Source of the DNA: Glaciimonas sp. PCH181
GTDB lineage: Bacteria; Pseudomonadota; Gammaproteobacteria; Burkholderiales; Burkholderiaceae_D
Reading direction: 5' to 3'
Assembly (NCBI RefSeq): GCF_003056055.1
Contig: NZ_PYFP01000001.1
Coordinates: 930,001 to 994,000 of the forward strand
Length of the DNA stretch: 64,000 nucleotides
A model generated the notes under the pieces. That model did not search any database, was not told the origin of the DNA, and was given only the letters and a program-made list of their open reading frames with translations. A program made the position numbers and the translations under genes. Every line of letters starts with the position of its first letter. Within the stretch, counting starts at the first letter, position 1. Below, in pieces: positions 28,091 through 36,912 of this stretch.

Positions 28091-29260
28091 CTAGGCCGTT
28101 CGGGATAGCGCGAGTTGCGCCAATATCTGCTCGGTGTGCTCACCGATTGCGGGCAGCGGCCGCTGCACGCCTAAACGACGTCCTGCCATCAACATCGGCA
28201 GCAACACCACATCGGTAGTCCCGCCATCTTCCGTTTGCATCGGCACCAGTCCGCCGCTGGCTTTCAGATGAGGATCTTGTAGCAACTGATCTGGACGCCC
28301 GATTGGCGCGTAAGGCAGGCCCGCCGCCTCCAGTTTGGCGGATAACTCATCAATCTTGTGGTGTTGAAGAATCTGGCCAAGGCGTTCCAGGACGGCAGGC
28401 CGTATTGCGACCCGCTGATCGTTAGTTCGCAATGACGGATCATCCAATAAATCCTGGCGTTCTAGCACGCTACACAGCAGATTCCACTGCTTGTCGCTGA
28501 CGGCGGCTATGAACAGTTGCTGACCATCGGCCAACGTAAATACGTCATACACTGACCAAGGCGATGCGCGTGCCGGCATCGGTGGCGGCGCCTCGCCGGA
28601 CATCGCGGCCTGCTGCATGTGGGAAGAGACAAGAAAGGCGCAATTCTCAAACAGCGCACTTTGTACTTCCTGACCACGGCCGGTTGTGCACCGTTCCCAC
28701 AGGGCGGCGAGCACCCCAATCGCACCAAACATGCCGCCCATGATGTCATTCACCGAAGCTCCCGCCCGCAAAGGTCGCCCCGGCGGGCCAGTCATGTACG
28801 ACAGACCGGCCATCATTTGCACGACTTCGTCCAGTGCTAATCGATTTTCGTATGGGCCCGGCAAAAAGCCCTTATGCGACACGTAAATCAAGCCCGGAAA
28901 TGATCTCGACAAAGATTGGTAATCCAGTCCGAGTTTTTGCATAAAACCGGGACGGAAGTTCTCCAGCATGACGTCACATTGACCGATCAATTCCTTGGTC
29001 GTCGCTAATCCCTCCGGGGTATTTATATCGAGCACGACACTCTTTTTATTACGATTAAATGTGCGAAAAAACCCCAGGCCTACGCCAGACATTTTGCGCG
29101 TCTTGTCGCCATTAGGTGGTTCGATCTTAATCACCTCGGCACCTAGATCAGCCAGGATCATGCCGCAGGTCGGCCCCATGACCATGTGACTGAATTCGAT
29201 GACACGCACGCCTTGCAGTGGCAATGGGTTATTAATAGGTATGTTCATAGTTGAGTTCAT
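28091..29260 (-). CDS. CaiB/BaiF-type (family III) CoA-transferase
   Basis: The start at 29260 overlaps the stop of the lyase gene (TGATG); an in-frame ATG lies at 29248. The product of about 389 residues begins LPLQGVRVIEFSHMVMGP and continues LADLGAEVIKIEPPNGDKTR, both diagnostic for family III CoA-transferases. FRTFNRNKKSVVLD and GYLSYMTG-like elements follow, with the catalytic Asp expected in the ALDEVVQMM region. These enzymes move CoA between carboxylic acids. Coupling to the HMG-CoA-lyase-like gene suggests that it activates a 3-hydroxy-dicarboxylic acid for cleavage. Confidence 0.92.
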   Translation of the reverse strand: MNSTMNIPINNPLPLQGVRVIEFSHMVMGPTCGMILADLGAEVIKIEPPNGDKTRKMSGVGLGFFRTFNRNKKSVVLDINTPEGLATTKELIGQCDVMLENFRPGFMQKLGLDYQSLSRSFPGLIYVSHKGFLPGPYENRLALDEVVQMMAGLSYMTGPPGRPLRAGASVNDIMGGMFGAIGVLAALWERCTTGRGQEVQSALFENCAFLVSSHMQQAAMSGEAPPPMPARASPWSVYDVFTLADGQQLFIAAVSDKQWNLLCSVLERQDLLDDPSLRTNDQRVAIRPAVLERLGQILQHHKIDELSAKLEAAGLPYAPIGRPDQLLQDPHLKASGGLVPMQTEDGGTTDVVLLPMLMAGRRLGVQRPLPAIGEHTEQILAQLALSRTA

Positions 29261-30195
29261 CAGAAAACGGTAGAGGTATTGAAAATCTGCGGGACGCCAG
29301 CAAGCCATAACGCGCCGTGCAATGTTTCGCCAGGCAGCCATGCTGCTACCCTGGCACGTAAAGCAAGAAGGCGTGACAGATCTATACCCGTCGACAAACC
29401 CATGCTTTCCAGCATGAACGCCAGATCCTCGGTCGCAGCATTGCCACTTGCACCGGGCGCATGCGGACAGCCTCCGATGCCAGCCAGCGAGGCGTCAAAG
29501 CGCGTCACGCCGACCTCCAGTGCCGCATACACGTTGGCCATCGCAAGTCCGCGCGTATCATGAAAGTGGCCGCAGCAAAAGCGATCACCGGCAATGTGTA
29601 GCGCCTGCTCGCACAAATCTCGGACCATGCGCGGATTGGCGTAGCCGACGGTATCGGCCAAACTCACACGATCGGCACCGGCATCCAGCAGTGCTTGCAT
29701 CAGGCGTAAGACTTCGGCCGGTTCAACCTGACCTTGCAAGGTGCAGCCAAACGCGGTGCCGACGCCGCCCTCAATAATCGTTTTTGATCCAGCCGCGTCG
29801 CGTGCGGCGCGAATACGGCCCAGCTCGGCGACGACTTCATCGGGTGTCTTACGCAGGTTTGCCAGACTATGCGCGTGACTGGCAGAAAGGGGAAGAATCA
29901 TCAGAGCGGCACCACCTTCGATAGCGCGCTCGGCACCTTTCAAGTTAGGCACCAGCACCGAGGCAACCAAGCCAGGTAAAGTTTTGGCATAGGCCAACAG
30001 TTCTGCGGTGTCGGCCAGTTGCGGCAGCAGACGCGCGGGTACGAAGGAGCCGACCTCAATCTCGCGCTGTCCGGCCGCATGCGCATCCCGAATCCACGCC
30101 ATTTTTTGCTCGGTCGGAAGAATGGTCGCGATGCTTTGTAGGCCATCGCGCAGTCCTACTTCACGAATCATTACTTTGTCAGGAATCGCATTCAT
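29260..30195 (-). CDS. Hydroxymethylglutaryl-CoA lyase-like enzyme
   Basis: A 311-residue TIM-barrel lyase of the HMG-CoA lyase family. The first strand VMIREVGLRDGLQS carries the metal-binding Asp and catalytic Arg. The metal His pair is in CGHFHDTRGLAM. The signature GIGGCPHAPGASGNAATEDL contains the Cys-bearing loop. It should cleave a 3-hydroxy-3-methylacyl-CoA to acetyl-CoA (or homologue) and a keto acid. It overlaps the CoA-transferase start by 1 base and lies 2 bases after the carbonic-anhydrase-like gene. True HMG-CoA or a related ester such as citramalyl-CoA cannot be decided here. Confidence 0.9.
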   Translation of the reverse strand: MNAIPDKVMIREVGLRDGLQSIATILPTEQKMAWIRDAHAAGQREIEVGSFVPARLLPQLADTAELLAYAKTLPGLVASVLVPNLKGAERAIEGGAALMILPLSASHAHSLANLRKTPDEVVAELGRIRAARDAAGSKTIIEGGVGTAFGCTLQGQVEPAEVLRLMQALLDAGADRVSLADTVGYANPRMVRDLCEQALHIAGDRFCCGHFHDTRGLAMANVYAALEVGVTRFDASLAGIGGCPHAPGASGNAATEDLAFMLESMGLSTGIDLSRLLALRARVAAWLPGETLHGALWLAGVPQIFNTSTVF

Positions 30196-30197
30196 GG

Positions 30198-30722
30198 CTA
30201 TCCGATCCGCTTCAAGTTTGCGCGATAAAACTGACCGCGTTCGACGTACTCGGCGGCGTTCTTATGCATGTCTGCGATTTGCTCGTCGCTCAGTGTACGC
30301 ACAGCCTTTGCTGGCGATCCGATGATGAGGGAGTTGTCGGGAAATTCCTTGCCTTCGGTGACCAGTGCTCCAGCGCCAACCAGACAGTTTTTCCCGATTT
30401 TTGCACCATTCAAAATCACCGCCTGAATACCAATTAATGCTCCCTCAGCGATGCTACAGCCATGCAGCATCGCCTGATGACCGATCGACACGTCGCTGCC
30501 AATAGTGAGTGGATAACCGGGGTCAGTGTGCAGGATGCAGCCTTCCTGCACGTTACTGTTTGCGCCAACACTGATGCGTTCATTGTCCCCGCGAATTGTC
30601 ACATCAAACCAGATGCCGACGTTCGCCGCAATGTGAACATTGCCAATAAGATTAGCAGAATCAGCAATGTATGCGGATGGATCAATAGTGGGCGACGTTT
30701 CGCCTAGTTGATAGATAGCCAT
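30198..30722 (-). CDS. Gamma-carbonic anhydrase-family hexapeptide protein
   Basis: This 174-residue left-handed beta-helix protein shows repeated hexapeptides. The likely zinc histidines are in EGCILHTDPG, SIGHQAMLHGC and related turns. It belongs to the gamma-CA/YrdA/PaaY group of trimeric proteins; some act as carbonic anhydrases and PaaY-type members as CoA thioesterases. As first gene of the lyase/CoA-transferase operon it could hydrolyse dead-end CoA esters, in analogy to PaaY, but that is inference. Confidence 0.9.
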   Translation of the reverse strand: MAIYQLGETSPTIDPSAYIADSANLIGNVHIAANVGIWFDVTIRGDNERISVGANSNVQEGCILHTDPGYPLTIGSDVSIGHQAMLHGCSIAEGALIGIQAVILNGAKIGKNCLVGAGALVTEGKEFPDNSLIIGSPAKAVRTLSDEQIADMHKNAAEYVERGQFYRANLKRIG

Positions 30723-30885
30723 AGATTAAATATGCCTGAAAAAAGTAGTGTTAATGAACGCCTGATTGATCGCGTGAACGGGGCATTGAAAATGCATCAA
30801 ATGTCTCCTTAATTTTTTTCTGATTAATGTGAGTTAGTATAGAACCACCCAATTCATTGAAAATATCTGCTTTGGAACGATAAAG

Positions 30886-30900
30886 ATTCCCAAATGGAAT
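30886..30900. promoter_or_regulatory. LysR-type T-N11-A box
   Basis: ATTCC-CAAAT-GGAAT is a perfect interrupted palindrome of LysR-regulator type. It lies about 40 bases upstream of the lysR start in the divergent gap to the carbonic-anhydrase/lyase/CoA-transferase operon. Confidence 0.5.
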
Positions 30901-30940
30901 TTCATGACGCATAACTTCTTAATCACAACCGAAAATACCC

Positions 30941-31873
30941 ATGAGAGACCTCGACCTCACTACCTTGCGATTGTTTGTCGCGGTATGCGCGACCGGAAAT
31001 ATGGCCCGCGCCGGCGAGCAAGAAAACATTGTGGCTTCGGCAATTAGCAAGCGGCTTGCAGTGCTAGAAGACACCGTCGGCGTCAAACTGTTGGAACGTC
31101 GTCGCCACGGGATGGCACCCACTGCCGCAGGTGAAACCCTGCTTGAGCACGCACGCGGCATGTTAGCTGGCGCCGATCGCGTAATGCGCGACATGGCAGG
31201 CTATAGCGTGGGTGTGAAAGGTCAGGTCAGGATTCTTGCAACCGTATCGTCAATGGCCGAATCACTGCCGGACGACGTGGCGGCGTTCTTGCAACAACCA
31301 TCTAGTCAAGGCATTCGCGTCGATGTCGAAGAGCGTTTCAGCAAGGACGTAGTGAAAGGCCTGAAAGAAGGTAGCGCCTCGGTCGGCATTTGCTGGGATG
31401 CAGCAGACATGGACTCGCTACAGTCGCGCCCTTATCGCAGCGATCATCTCGCCATAGTGGTCTATCCGTCCCATGCGTTAGCCGGGCGCAAACACGTTTC
31501 ATTTGAAGAAACGCTGGAATTCGATCATGTCGGCCTACCTTCCTCAAGCGCGGTACAAATAATGCTGACGCAGGCGGCGGCAATCGCTGGAAAAGTACTA
31601 AATTACCGTGCCATCGTATCGACCTTCGACGCTGCTTTAAAGGTGGTTCACGCGCAACTTGGAATCAGTATCGTGCCGCGCGAAATTGCACAAACCTTCG
31701 CAACAAGTTTTGATCTGCGCGTGATTCCGCTAAACGATCCCTGGGCTCAACGCCGTTTCGCTATATGCTTTCGGGATATAGCCGCGCTATCGCCCGCCGC
31801 CCGTTTGCTCGTCGACTATCTAGCCGCAAGGGCTATAGCTACTACGCCAGAAGAACAAATTACAGTACCTTAA
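30941..31873 (+). CDS. LysR-family transcription regulator
   Basis: The 310-residue product has an N-terminal winged helix-turn-helix (LTTLRLFVAVCATGNMARAGEQENIVASAISKRLAVLE, residues 4-42) and a periplasmic-binding-like effector domain. It diverges from the gamma-CA/HMG-CoA-lyase/CoA-transferase operon and a T-N11-A palindrome lies between them. It is therefore the likely activator of that operon, with the substrate acid or its CoA ester as probable inducer. Confidence 0.93.
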   Translation: MRDLDLTTLRLFVAVCATGNMARAGEQENIVASAISKRLAVLEDTVGVKLLERRRHGMAPTAAGETLLEHARGMLAGADRVMRDMAGYSVGVKGQVRILATVSSMAESLPDDVAAFLQQPSSQGIRVDVEERFSKDVVKGLKEGSASVGICWDAADMDSLQSRPYRSDHLAIVVYPSHALAGRKHVSFEETLEFDHVGLPSSSAVQIMLTQAAAIAGKVLNYRAIVSTFDAALKVVHAQLGISIVPREIAQTFATSFDLRVIPLNDPWAQRRFAICFRDIAALSPAARLLVDYLAARAIATTPEEQITVP

Positions 31874-32882
31874 TCGTGCATGGTGCAATAGTGCAATTGC
31901 TTGCGCACTGCGAAGCACAACACCGCTAAAACAGATGATAAATTCAGCGCTAAAGTCAGAATTAATCTTTGACGACATACCAGATTTCTCTCACATTATC
32001 CGGGGCGCCAAACATGGCACTACCAGCAATGTCCCTGTAGCAGTTCAACCACAGCAAGACCGGATAGATTCGACAATTAAAACGTACTAATGCATTAAGA
32101 GCGCTGACTGTCATCTACAAGACACTTAAGAAATAAGAAGCAAGCTAATATCAACCTACAAAAAAATCTCTGTATCCGGTTCATTGACCGCGTTTACAGA
32201 AGAAACGAATAGGAGACATTAGTGCAGACAACAACAGGTTCGCCGTTGCAGGAACAACGCGGCATGCGCCCTTCCCCATCAACTGAATTGATTTCTTTGG
32301 TCAAACCGCAAGAAATCAGGTATTCCCACGCGGAAATGCATCCATTTTTTTCAAGGATGCATTTGATTCCGATCGCAACCATTTCGGCAACACCATCACC
32401 GTTGGTATCCATGCCGTCCGCCGCGTGTACGAAAGTCAATTCCTCAAATCGATATGCAACTTATCGTCTCAAGCAATGTTGTTCTCAATCATCTGACAGA
32501 CGGCGAAAACCGCTGTTCTTTTAGCCGGTAACACATCGCGGCTAACACCTGTTTTGTTCACAGAAACAAGTGATAGGTAGCAGGTTTCAATTTGCATTGT
32601 CCCCAATTAAGCAAGACCGTTCCGGCGGCTTTGTGTGAATTCGTTCGGCCTGTTTTTATGCTCTCACGTTCAAACACGCCCGCCATTCTGAAAGTATGCA
32701 CACACGGCAAGGACTCTCACGGTTTTCAAGTAAGCATATTGCCGGACCGAAGACAGCCGATTTTTATCGTTTTTCATAGGGCGTTATTAGTTTTTATAAA
32801 AGTATTTCAAGAAAAAATAAATTATTGCGATATCCCCCGGCACAGGTTCAATGCCACAGATTGTTAACTTTAGGAAACCTTC
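31874..32882. other. Gene-poor 1 kb gap
   Basis: No intact gene is seen between the LysR gene and the acetate-type transporter. The stretch 32188-32496 holds a broken reading frame listed separately. The remainder is AT-richer, with no clear RNA gene or terminator. Confidence 0.6.
32188..32496 (+). pseudogene. Possible decayed gene with an in-frame stop
   Basis: One plus-strand frame reads through protein-like sequence (ending FAVAGTTRHAPFPIN), meets TGA at 32284-32286, and continues in the same frame as IDFFGQTARNQVFPRG and FDSDRNHFGNTITVGIHAV until TGA at 32494. The composition looks coding on both sides of the stop. No start codon or family could be identified, so the call rests on appearance only. 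Confidence 0.3.
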
Positions 32883-33572
32883 ATGCAAACAGCATCTTCA
32901 ACCCCAGTTACCGAAACCAAAATCATCATGTCAGACCCGACAGCGCTAGGCGTGTTTGGGCTGGCGATGGTTACCTTCGTCGCGGCATCCGCAAAAATGG
33001 GCTGGACCAGCGGCACCACCTATATTATTCCGTGGGCGTTGTTTCTGGGATCGATTGCGCAGGTGTGGGCATCCAGCATCGATTTTAAAAAGAATAATTA
33101 TTTCGGCGCGATTGTGCTTGGCGCGTATGGCCTGTTTTGGATTGCCGTCGCTATGCATTGGGCAACAAGTCTGGGTTGGCTAGGCCCGGTCAGCGACAAG
33201 GCGGACCCTCGACAGCTCGGGGTGGCGTGCATCGGTTATTTCATTTTTTCGCTATTCATCATGGTCGCCGCATTCGAAGCAAACAAGGTCTTCGCCGCGA
33301 TTCTAGTGGCTATCAATGTATTGTTACCGGCGCTGGCGCTGACGATCTTCGGCATCAATGCGCCCTTCTTTAGCATGGTTGCGGCTTATGCCGAACTAGC
33401 GATTTCGCTGATGGGCTTTTATTGCGCAGGGGCGGTATTTCTCAACAGTTATTTCGGCCGCACGCTGTTGCCACTAGGAAAGCCATTTGGTTTCATCCGT
33501 AAAGGGGCGCTGGTGCACCAGATCAAAGAAATCCATCTGATTGAGCCGCTAGCCGCTGCAGCAACAAAATAA
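32883..33572 (+). CDS. GPR1/FUN34/YaaH (SatP)-family acetate transporter
   Basis: The 229-residue inner-membrane protein has six hydrophobic segments. It opens with DPTALGVFGLAMVTFVAASAKMGW, which corresponds to the family NPxPLGL motif. The family transports acetate, succinate and other short acids with protons. The body contains the expected GAIVLGAYGLFWIAVA helix. An internal ATG at 32931 is a possible alternative start. It is followed after 176 bases by an acyl-CoA dehydrogenase, which fits uptake and activation of short or medium acids. Confidence 0.85.
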   Translation: MQTASSTPVTETKIIMSDPTALGVFGLAMVTFVAASAKMGWTSGTTYIIPWALFLGSIAQVWASSIDFKKNNYFGAIVLGAYGLFWIAVAMHWATSLGWLGPVSDKADPRQLGVACIGYFIFSLFIMVAAFEANKVFAAILVAINVLLPALALTIFGINAPFFSMVAAYAELAISLMGFYCAGAVFLNSYFGRTLLPLGKPFGFIRKGALVHQIKEIHLIEPLAAAATK

Positions 33573-33748
33573 GTACTAATTGATACGCGTACCCGACTTG
33601 CCACCATTTTTCGGCCGGATCAACACTAATAAAGAACGGCAGATGAACATGCCAGACGGGTACGACATTAAAGATTTATTGTTCGGCATGTGCGCGACAT
33701 TTCCAAAACCATCACGGAAGCGAACATTGTTTTTTTGGAGAATAAAAA

Positions 33749-35560
33749 ATGACTTATAAAGCCCCCTTGAAAGATATGCTGTTCGTCATAAACGAACTAG
33801 CAGGCCTGCATGCGGTGAATACCTTACCAGGCTGCGAAGACGCGACGCCGGACACCGTTGAAGCAGTGTTGGAAGAGAATGCAAAATTTTGCAGCGGCGT
33901 CGTGGCACCGTTGAATGGCCCGAGCGATAAAGAGCCTAGCTACTGGCACGACGGCAACGTCACAACCTCTAACGGCTTCAAAGAGGCATTCAAATCTTTC
34001 GCTGAGGCGGGATGGCAAGGCGTGCAGCATCCGGTCGATTTCGGAGGTCAAGGCTTGCCGAAGCTGGTAGCCACGCCTTGTATTGAAATGCTCAACGCGG
34101 CAAGCATCTCGTTTGCGCTAGTTGCCCTGTTGAGCGATGGCGCGATTGAGGCCCTGCTAACGGCTGGCAGTGATGTACAAAAAACCACCTATCTTGCGCC
34201 GCTTATCTCGGGCAAGTGGACCGGCACGATGAACCTGACCGAACCTCAGGCAGGCTCCGATCTGGCTGCCGTGCGTACACGCGCGGTGCCGCAAGATGAC
34301 GGCACATTTAAAGTGTTCGGCACAAAAATTTTCATTACTTACGGTGAGCATGATCTGGCTGAGAACATCATCCATCTGGTATTGGCGCGCACGCCTGACG
34401 CACCAGCGGGAGTAAAAGGGATTTCGCTGTTTATCGTACCGAAGTTTCTGATCAATCCGGACGGTTCACTGGGCGCACGCAACGATGCGCATTGCGTCTC
34501 AATCGAGCACAAACTGGGCATCAAGGCCAGCCCGACAGCGGTCCTGCAATTTGGCGATCATGGCGGTGCAATCGGCACCTTAGTCGGCGAGGAAAATCGT
34601 GGCCTCGAATATATGTTCATCATGATGAACGCGGCCCGTTTCGGTGTCGGCATGCAAGGCATCGGTCTGGCTGAGCGTTCGTACCAACAGGCGGTCGCAT
34701 TCGCAAAGGATAGAGTGCAATCGCGCGATGTCGCCGGTTCGGCTGGTCCTGTGGCAATTATTCATCACCCCGACGTGCGTCGCATGCTGATGTCGATGCG
34801 TGCCCAAACTGAAGCGGCACGCGCGCTGGCCTACGTTGGCGCGGGCATCTGTGACATCGCGCACCACCATCCGGATGCAGCTACCCGCACTGCGAATCTG
34901 GCAGTGTATGAGTATCTCGTCCCCATCATTAAAGGCTGGTCAACCGAGATGTCACAAGATGTGACCCGCGATGGCGTGCAAGTGCACGGCGGCATGGGTT
35001 TCATCGAAGAAACCGGCGCGGCCCAGCATTACCGCGATGCAAAGATCCTGACAATTTACGAAGGCACAACAGCGATTCAGGCAAATGATCTGGTCGGTCG
35101 CAGAACGGCGCGTGACGCCGGTGCAACAGCCAAAAGGATCATTGCACAAGTGCGGGCAACCGAAGCGCAACTGGCGGAATTGACGCAAGGCTCGCAGGGT
35201 AAGAACGATGCAGATTTCAAGGCGATCTTGCAGCATTTATCCGAAGGTAGCGTTGCGCTGGAAGCAGTGGTGGAATATGTAGCCAATAATATGAAGACTG
35301 ATGTCAAAGCGGTATTTTCAGGCAGCGTGTTGTATCTAAAACTAGCTGGCATCGTCTTGGGTGGATGGCAGATGGCCCGTGCGGCAATAATTGCACAGCA
35401 AAAACTGGACGATGGGACCGGCGATGCGCAGTTCTATCAAGCGAAAATTGGCACTACGCGTTTCTTTGCAGATCATATTCTGTCGCAAGCATCATGGCTA
35501 AGCACCGTGATCATCAATGGCAGCGCAGGCGTGTTAGCCCTGACCGAGGACCAGTTCTAA
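33749..35560 (+). CDS. Acyl-CoA dehydrogenase (large, DmdC-like)
   Basis: A 603-residue flavoprotein of the large acyl-CoA dehydrogenase class. The middle domain shows TGTMNLTEPQAGSDLAAVRTRA, which contacts FAD and substrate. The C-terminal helical domain has VQVHGGMGFIEETGAAQHYRDAKILTIYEGTTAIQ, with the catalytic Glu expected in YEGTT. An extra C-terminal region of about 130 residues is typical of the DmdC/AidB-size group, which includes methylmercaptopropionyl-CoA dehydrogenase. A TTTTTTGGAG ribosome-binding region precedes the ATG. Exact chain length or substrate is not resolved. Confidence 0.9.
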   Translation: MTYKAPLKDMLFVINELAGLHAVNTLPGCEDATPDTVEAVLEENAKFCSGVVAPLNGPSDKEPSYWHDGNVTTSNGFKEAFKSFAEAGWQGVQHPVDFGGQGLPKLVATPCIEMLNAASISFALVALLSDGAIEALLTAGSDVQKTTYLAPLISGKWTGTMNLTEPQAGSDLAAVRTRAVPQDDGTFKVFGTKIFITYGEHDLAENIIHLVLARTPDAPAGVKGISLFIVPKFLINPDGSLGARNDAHCVSIEHKLGIKASPTAVLQFGDHGGAIGTLVGEENRGLEYMFIMMNAARFGVGMQGIGLAERSYQQAVAFAKDRVQSRDVAGSAGPVAIIHHPDVRRMLMSMRAQTEAARALAYVGAGICDIAHHHPDAATRTANLAVYEYLVPIIKGWSTEMSQDVTRDGVQVHGGMGFIEETGAAQHYRDAKILTIYEGTTAIQANDLVGRRTARDAGATAKRIIAQVRATEAQLAELTQGSQGKNDADFKAILQHLSEGSVALEAVVEYVANNMKTDVKAVFSGSVLYLKLAGIVLGGWQMARAAIIAQQKLDDGTGDAQFYQAKIGTTRFFADHILSQASWLSTVIINGSAGVLALTEDQF

Positions 35561-35589
35561 GACACACCCTCTAAGAAATTGACAGGAAT

Positions 35590-35619
35590 GGCTATGATTT
35601 ATCAGTCCTGAACATAGCC
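35590..35619 (+). terminator. Weak hairpin after the acyl-CoA dehydrogenase
   Basis: GGCTATG (35590-35596) and CATAGCC (35613-35619) pair over a 16-base loop 30 bases after the stop codon. No long T run follows, so termination strength is uncertain. Confidence 0.35.
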
Positions 35620-35706
35620 GCTTTCTGCTGCCAATCCTGATTCAAAGGATCTATTTTGACGCTACCGGGTCAGCAACTAAAAGCCAAACATCAGCATGTA
35701 CCAGGC

Positions 35707-36186
35707 TTAAAACCCGTAACCAATCTGACCCCATACCCGGGCTGATGCGGTGGAGGCCGCCAGTGCCGGGCGTGCGCCCAGTGGTGCAGCAACCGAGACC
35801 TTGGCACTCCATTGCTGCGAGGCGACCCAGTTAATTCCCACACCCGCACCACGCAGAGTGGCACTGTTCACACCCGCGGCCCAAGGCGATTTATTGATCG
35901 TCACATACGCGCCGTCGATGAAAGCAATCGCCTGCAAACCGCCATTCCAGATCATGCCAAGATCGTGCCGAAGTTCTGCCGTTCCCATATAGCCAGTATC
36001 GCCCGACACAATACTCTGCGCCGGGACAATCGCCCGAGCCAACGGGTAGCCTTTGCTGTGATAGTAATTGCTGATGCGAGCGACAAGCTCATCCAGCCGG
36101 GACAGCGACATGGTTTGCCCTTCCGCGTCCGCGACCAGTGCATGCAGGACGGCGGTATCGAACAAATACGCGTGATATTTTTGACT
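35707..36186 (-). pseudogene. Gutted FhaC/ShlB-type two-partner secretion transporter
   Basis: The residual frame of about 152 codons begins inside a POTRA domain: FDTAVLHALVADAEGQ, then YYHSKGYPLARAIVPAQ. It jumps within a few residues (SIVSGDTGYMGTAEL) to the last strands of the beta-barrel and ends WGQIGYGF, a normal C-terminus for this family. Intact FhaC-type proteins are about 550 residues, so the signal peptide, second POTRA and most of the barrel are missing. Upstream codons 36166-36186 (KYHAYLF) are also not family-like. It cannot form a transporter. Confidence 0.8.
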
Positions 36187-36304
36187 TTAGAATGTTGCAA
36201 ATTGTATACTGTTTACAAAAAAGTGTTTATTACAGGACACTATATTTTTATATGCTCTGCTTATTGGATACGAAATTTGCATTTTTGTGCATATTTACCG
36301 AAAT

Positions 36305-36335
36305 CCCTGATGGCTTCATCAGGGTTCCCCTGATG
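36305..36335 (+). repeat. Three-arm alternating hairpin
   Basis: CCCTGATG (36305-36312), CATCAGGG (36317-36324) and CCCTGATG (36328-36335) allow two mutually exclusive 8-bp stems, with loops GCTT and TTC. The set ends 5 bases before the ATG of a broken reading frame. Confidence 0.6.
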
Positions 36336-36340
36336 GTTTT

Positions 36341-36804
36341 ATGTTGCCAAAGATCTGCCGACGTCAGATCTTGGTCTCACGCGACTGGCTCTGGGTCATG
36401 AGCAAGCGGCGTGGATACGAAGCGGAGGCGAACTCCTATATCGTCTATGCCGGGCAGTTCCATGTGAATAAGGGAAAATAGATGCTGTCCCACTCGAAGC
36501 ACTTGCGTCGAGTGAGATCGGGGCATCCTATAAGACGGTGCAAGATGGGGAGTCTTACTATTGGCTCGATGGCTGCCGTCAGATGACTTGCGTGTCTCAA
36601 TGACATGGAGCGCTGGTCAAGCCACACCCTGAGCGAATCGCGAATAGGCTGACAACAGTGGAGCGCAAATTGTCGAATTATCGACAGGTTCTCCAAGCAA
36701 CGGAACGCGCAAAACACAATCTTGCGGCAAAAAAACAGTCAGGAAAGTATTCACAGACTGTTTTTTATCGTTGCAGAGGAATACTGAAGCCATTAATACA
36801 ATAA
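36341..36804 (+). pseudogene. Frameshifted reading frame of unknown function
   Basis: An ATG at 36341 opens a frame reading VSRDWLWVMSKRRGYEAEAN and stopping at TAG 36479 just after an A4 run. Adding one A restores a continuous frame: IDAVPLEALASSEIG, then DGESYYWLDGCRQMTCVSQ, to TGA 36601. The same frame stays open beyond that stop to 36804 with coding-like helical sequence (LTTVERKLSNYRQVLQATER). I do not recognise the family. One lost base and perhaps one nonsense change fit a recent pseudogene, or a sequencing error at the homopolymer. Confidence 0.45.
36730..36766. terminator. Terminator hairpin at the end of the hydrogenase island
   Basis: AAAAAACAGTC (36730-36740) and GACTGTTTTTT (36756-36766) form an 11-bp stem. 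It is followed by a T run on the plus strand and, by symmetry, on the minus strand. It lies about 150 bases after the hoxJ stop and can end transcription from both sides. Confidence 0.7.
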
Positions 36805-36912
36805 GCCGCTCAGAAGGGATTATCAGCTTATGTATTCACACAACGATGCAAAGTTGATTGGGCGCCGACATACCAACAGTTGCGCCGTACGTTTTTGCTG
36901 CTTGTGTTGTAC

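Larger units (their letters stand above)
36187..36912. other. Gene-poor region with remnant frame and hairpins
   Basis: Between the FhaC remnant and hoxJ no intact gene is seen. The region contains an AT-rich segment, an alternating hairpin set (36305-36335), a frameshifted reading frame (36341-36804) and a terminator-like hairpin (36730-36766), each listed separately. Confidence 0.6.
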
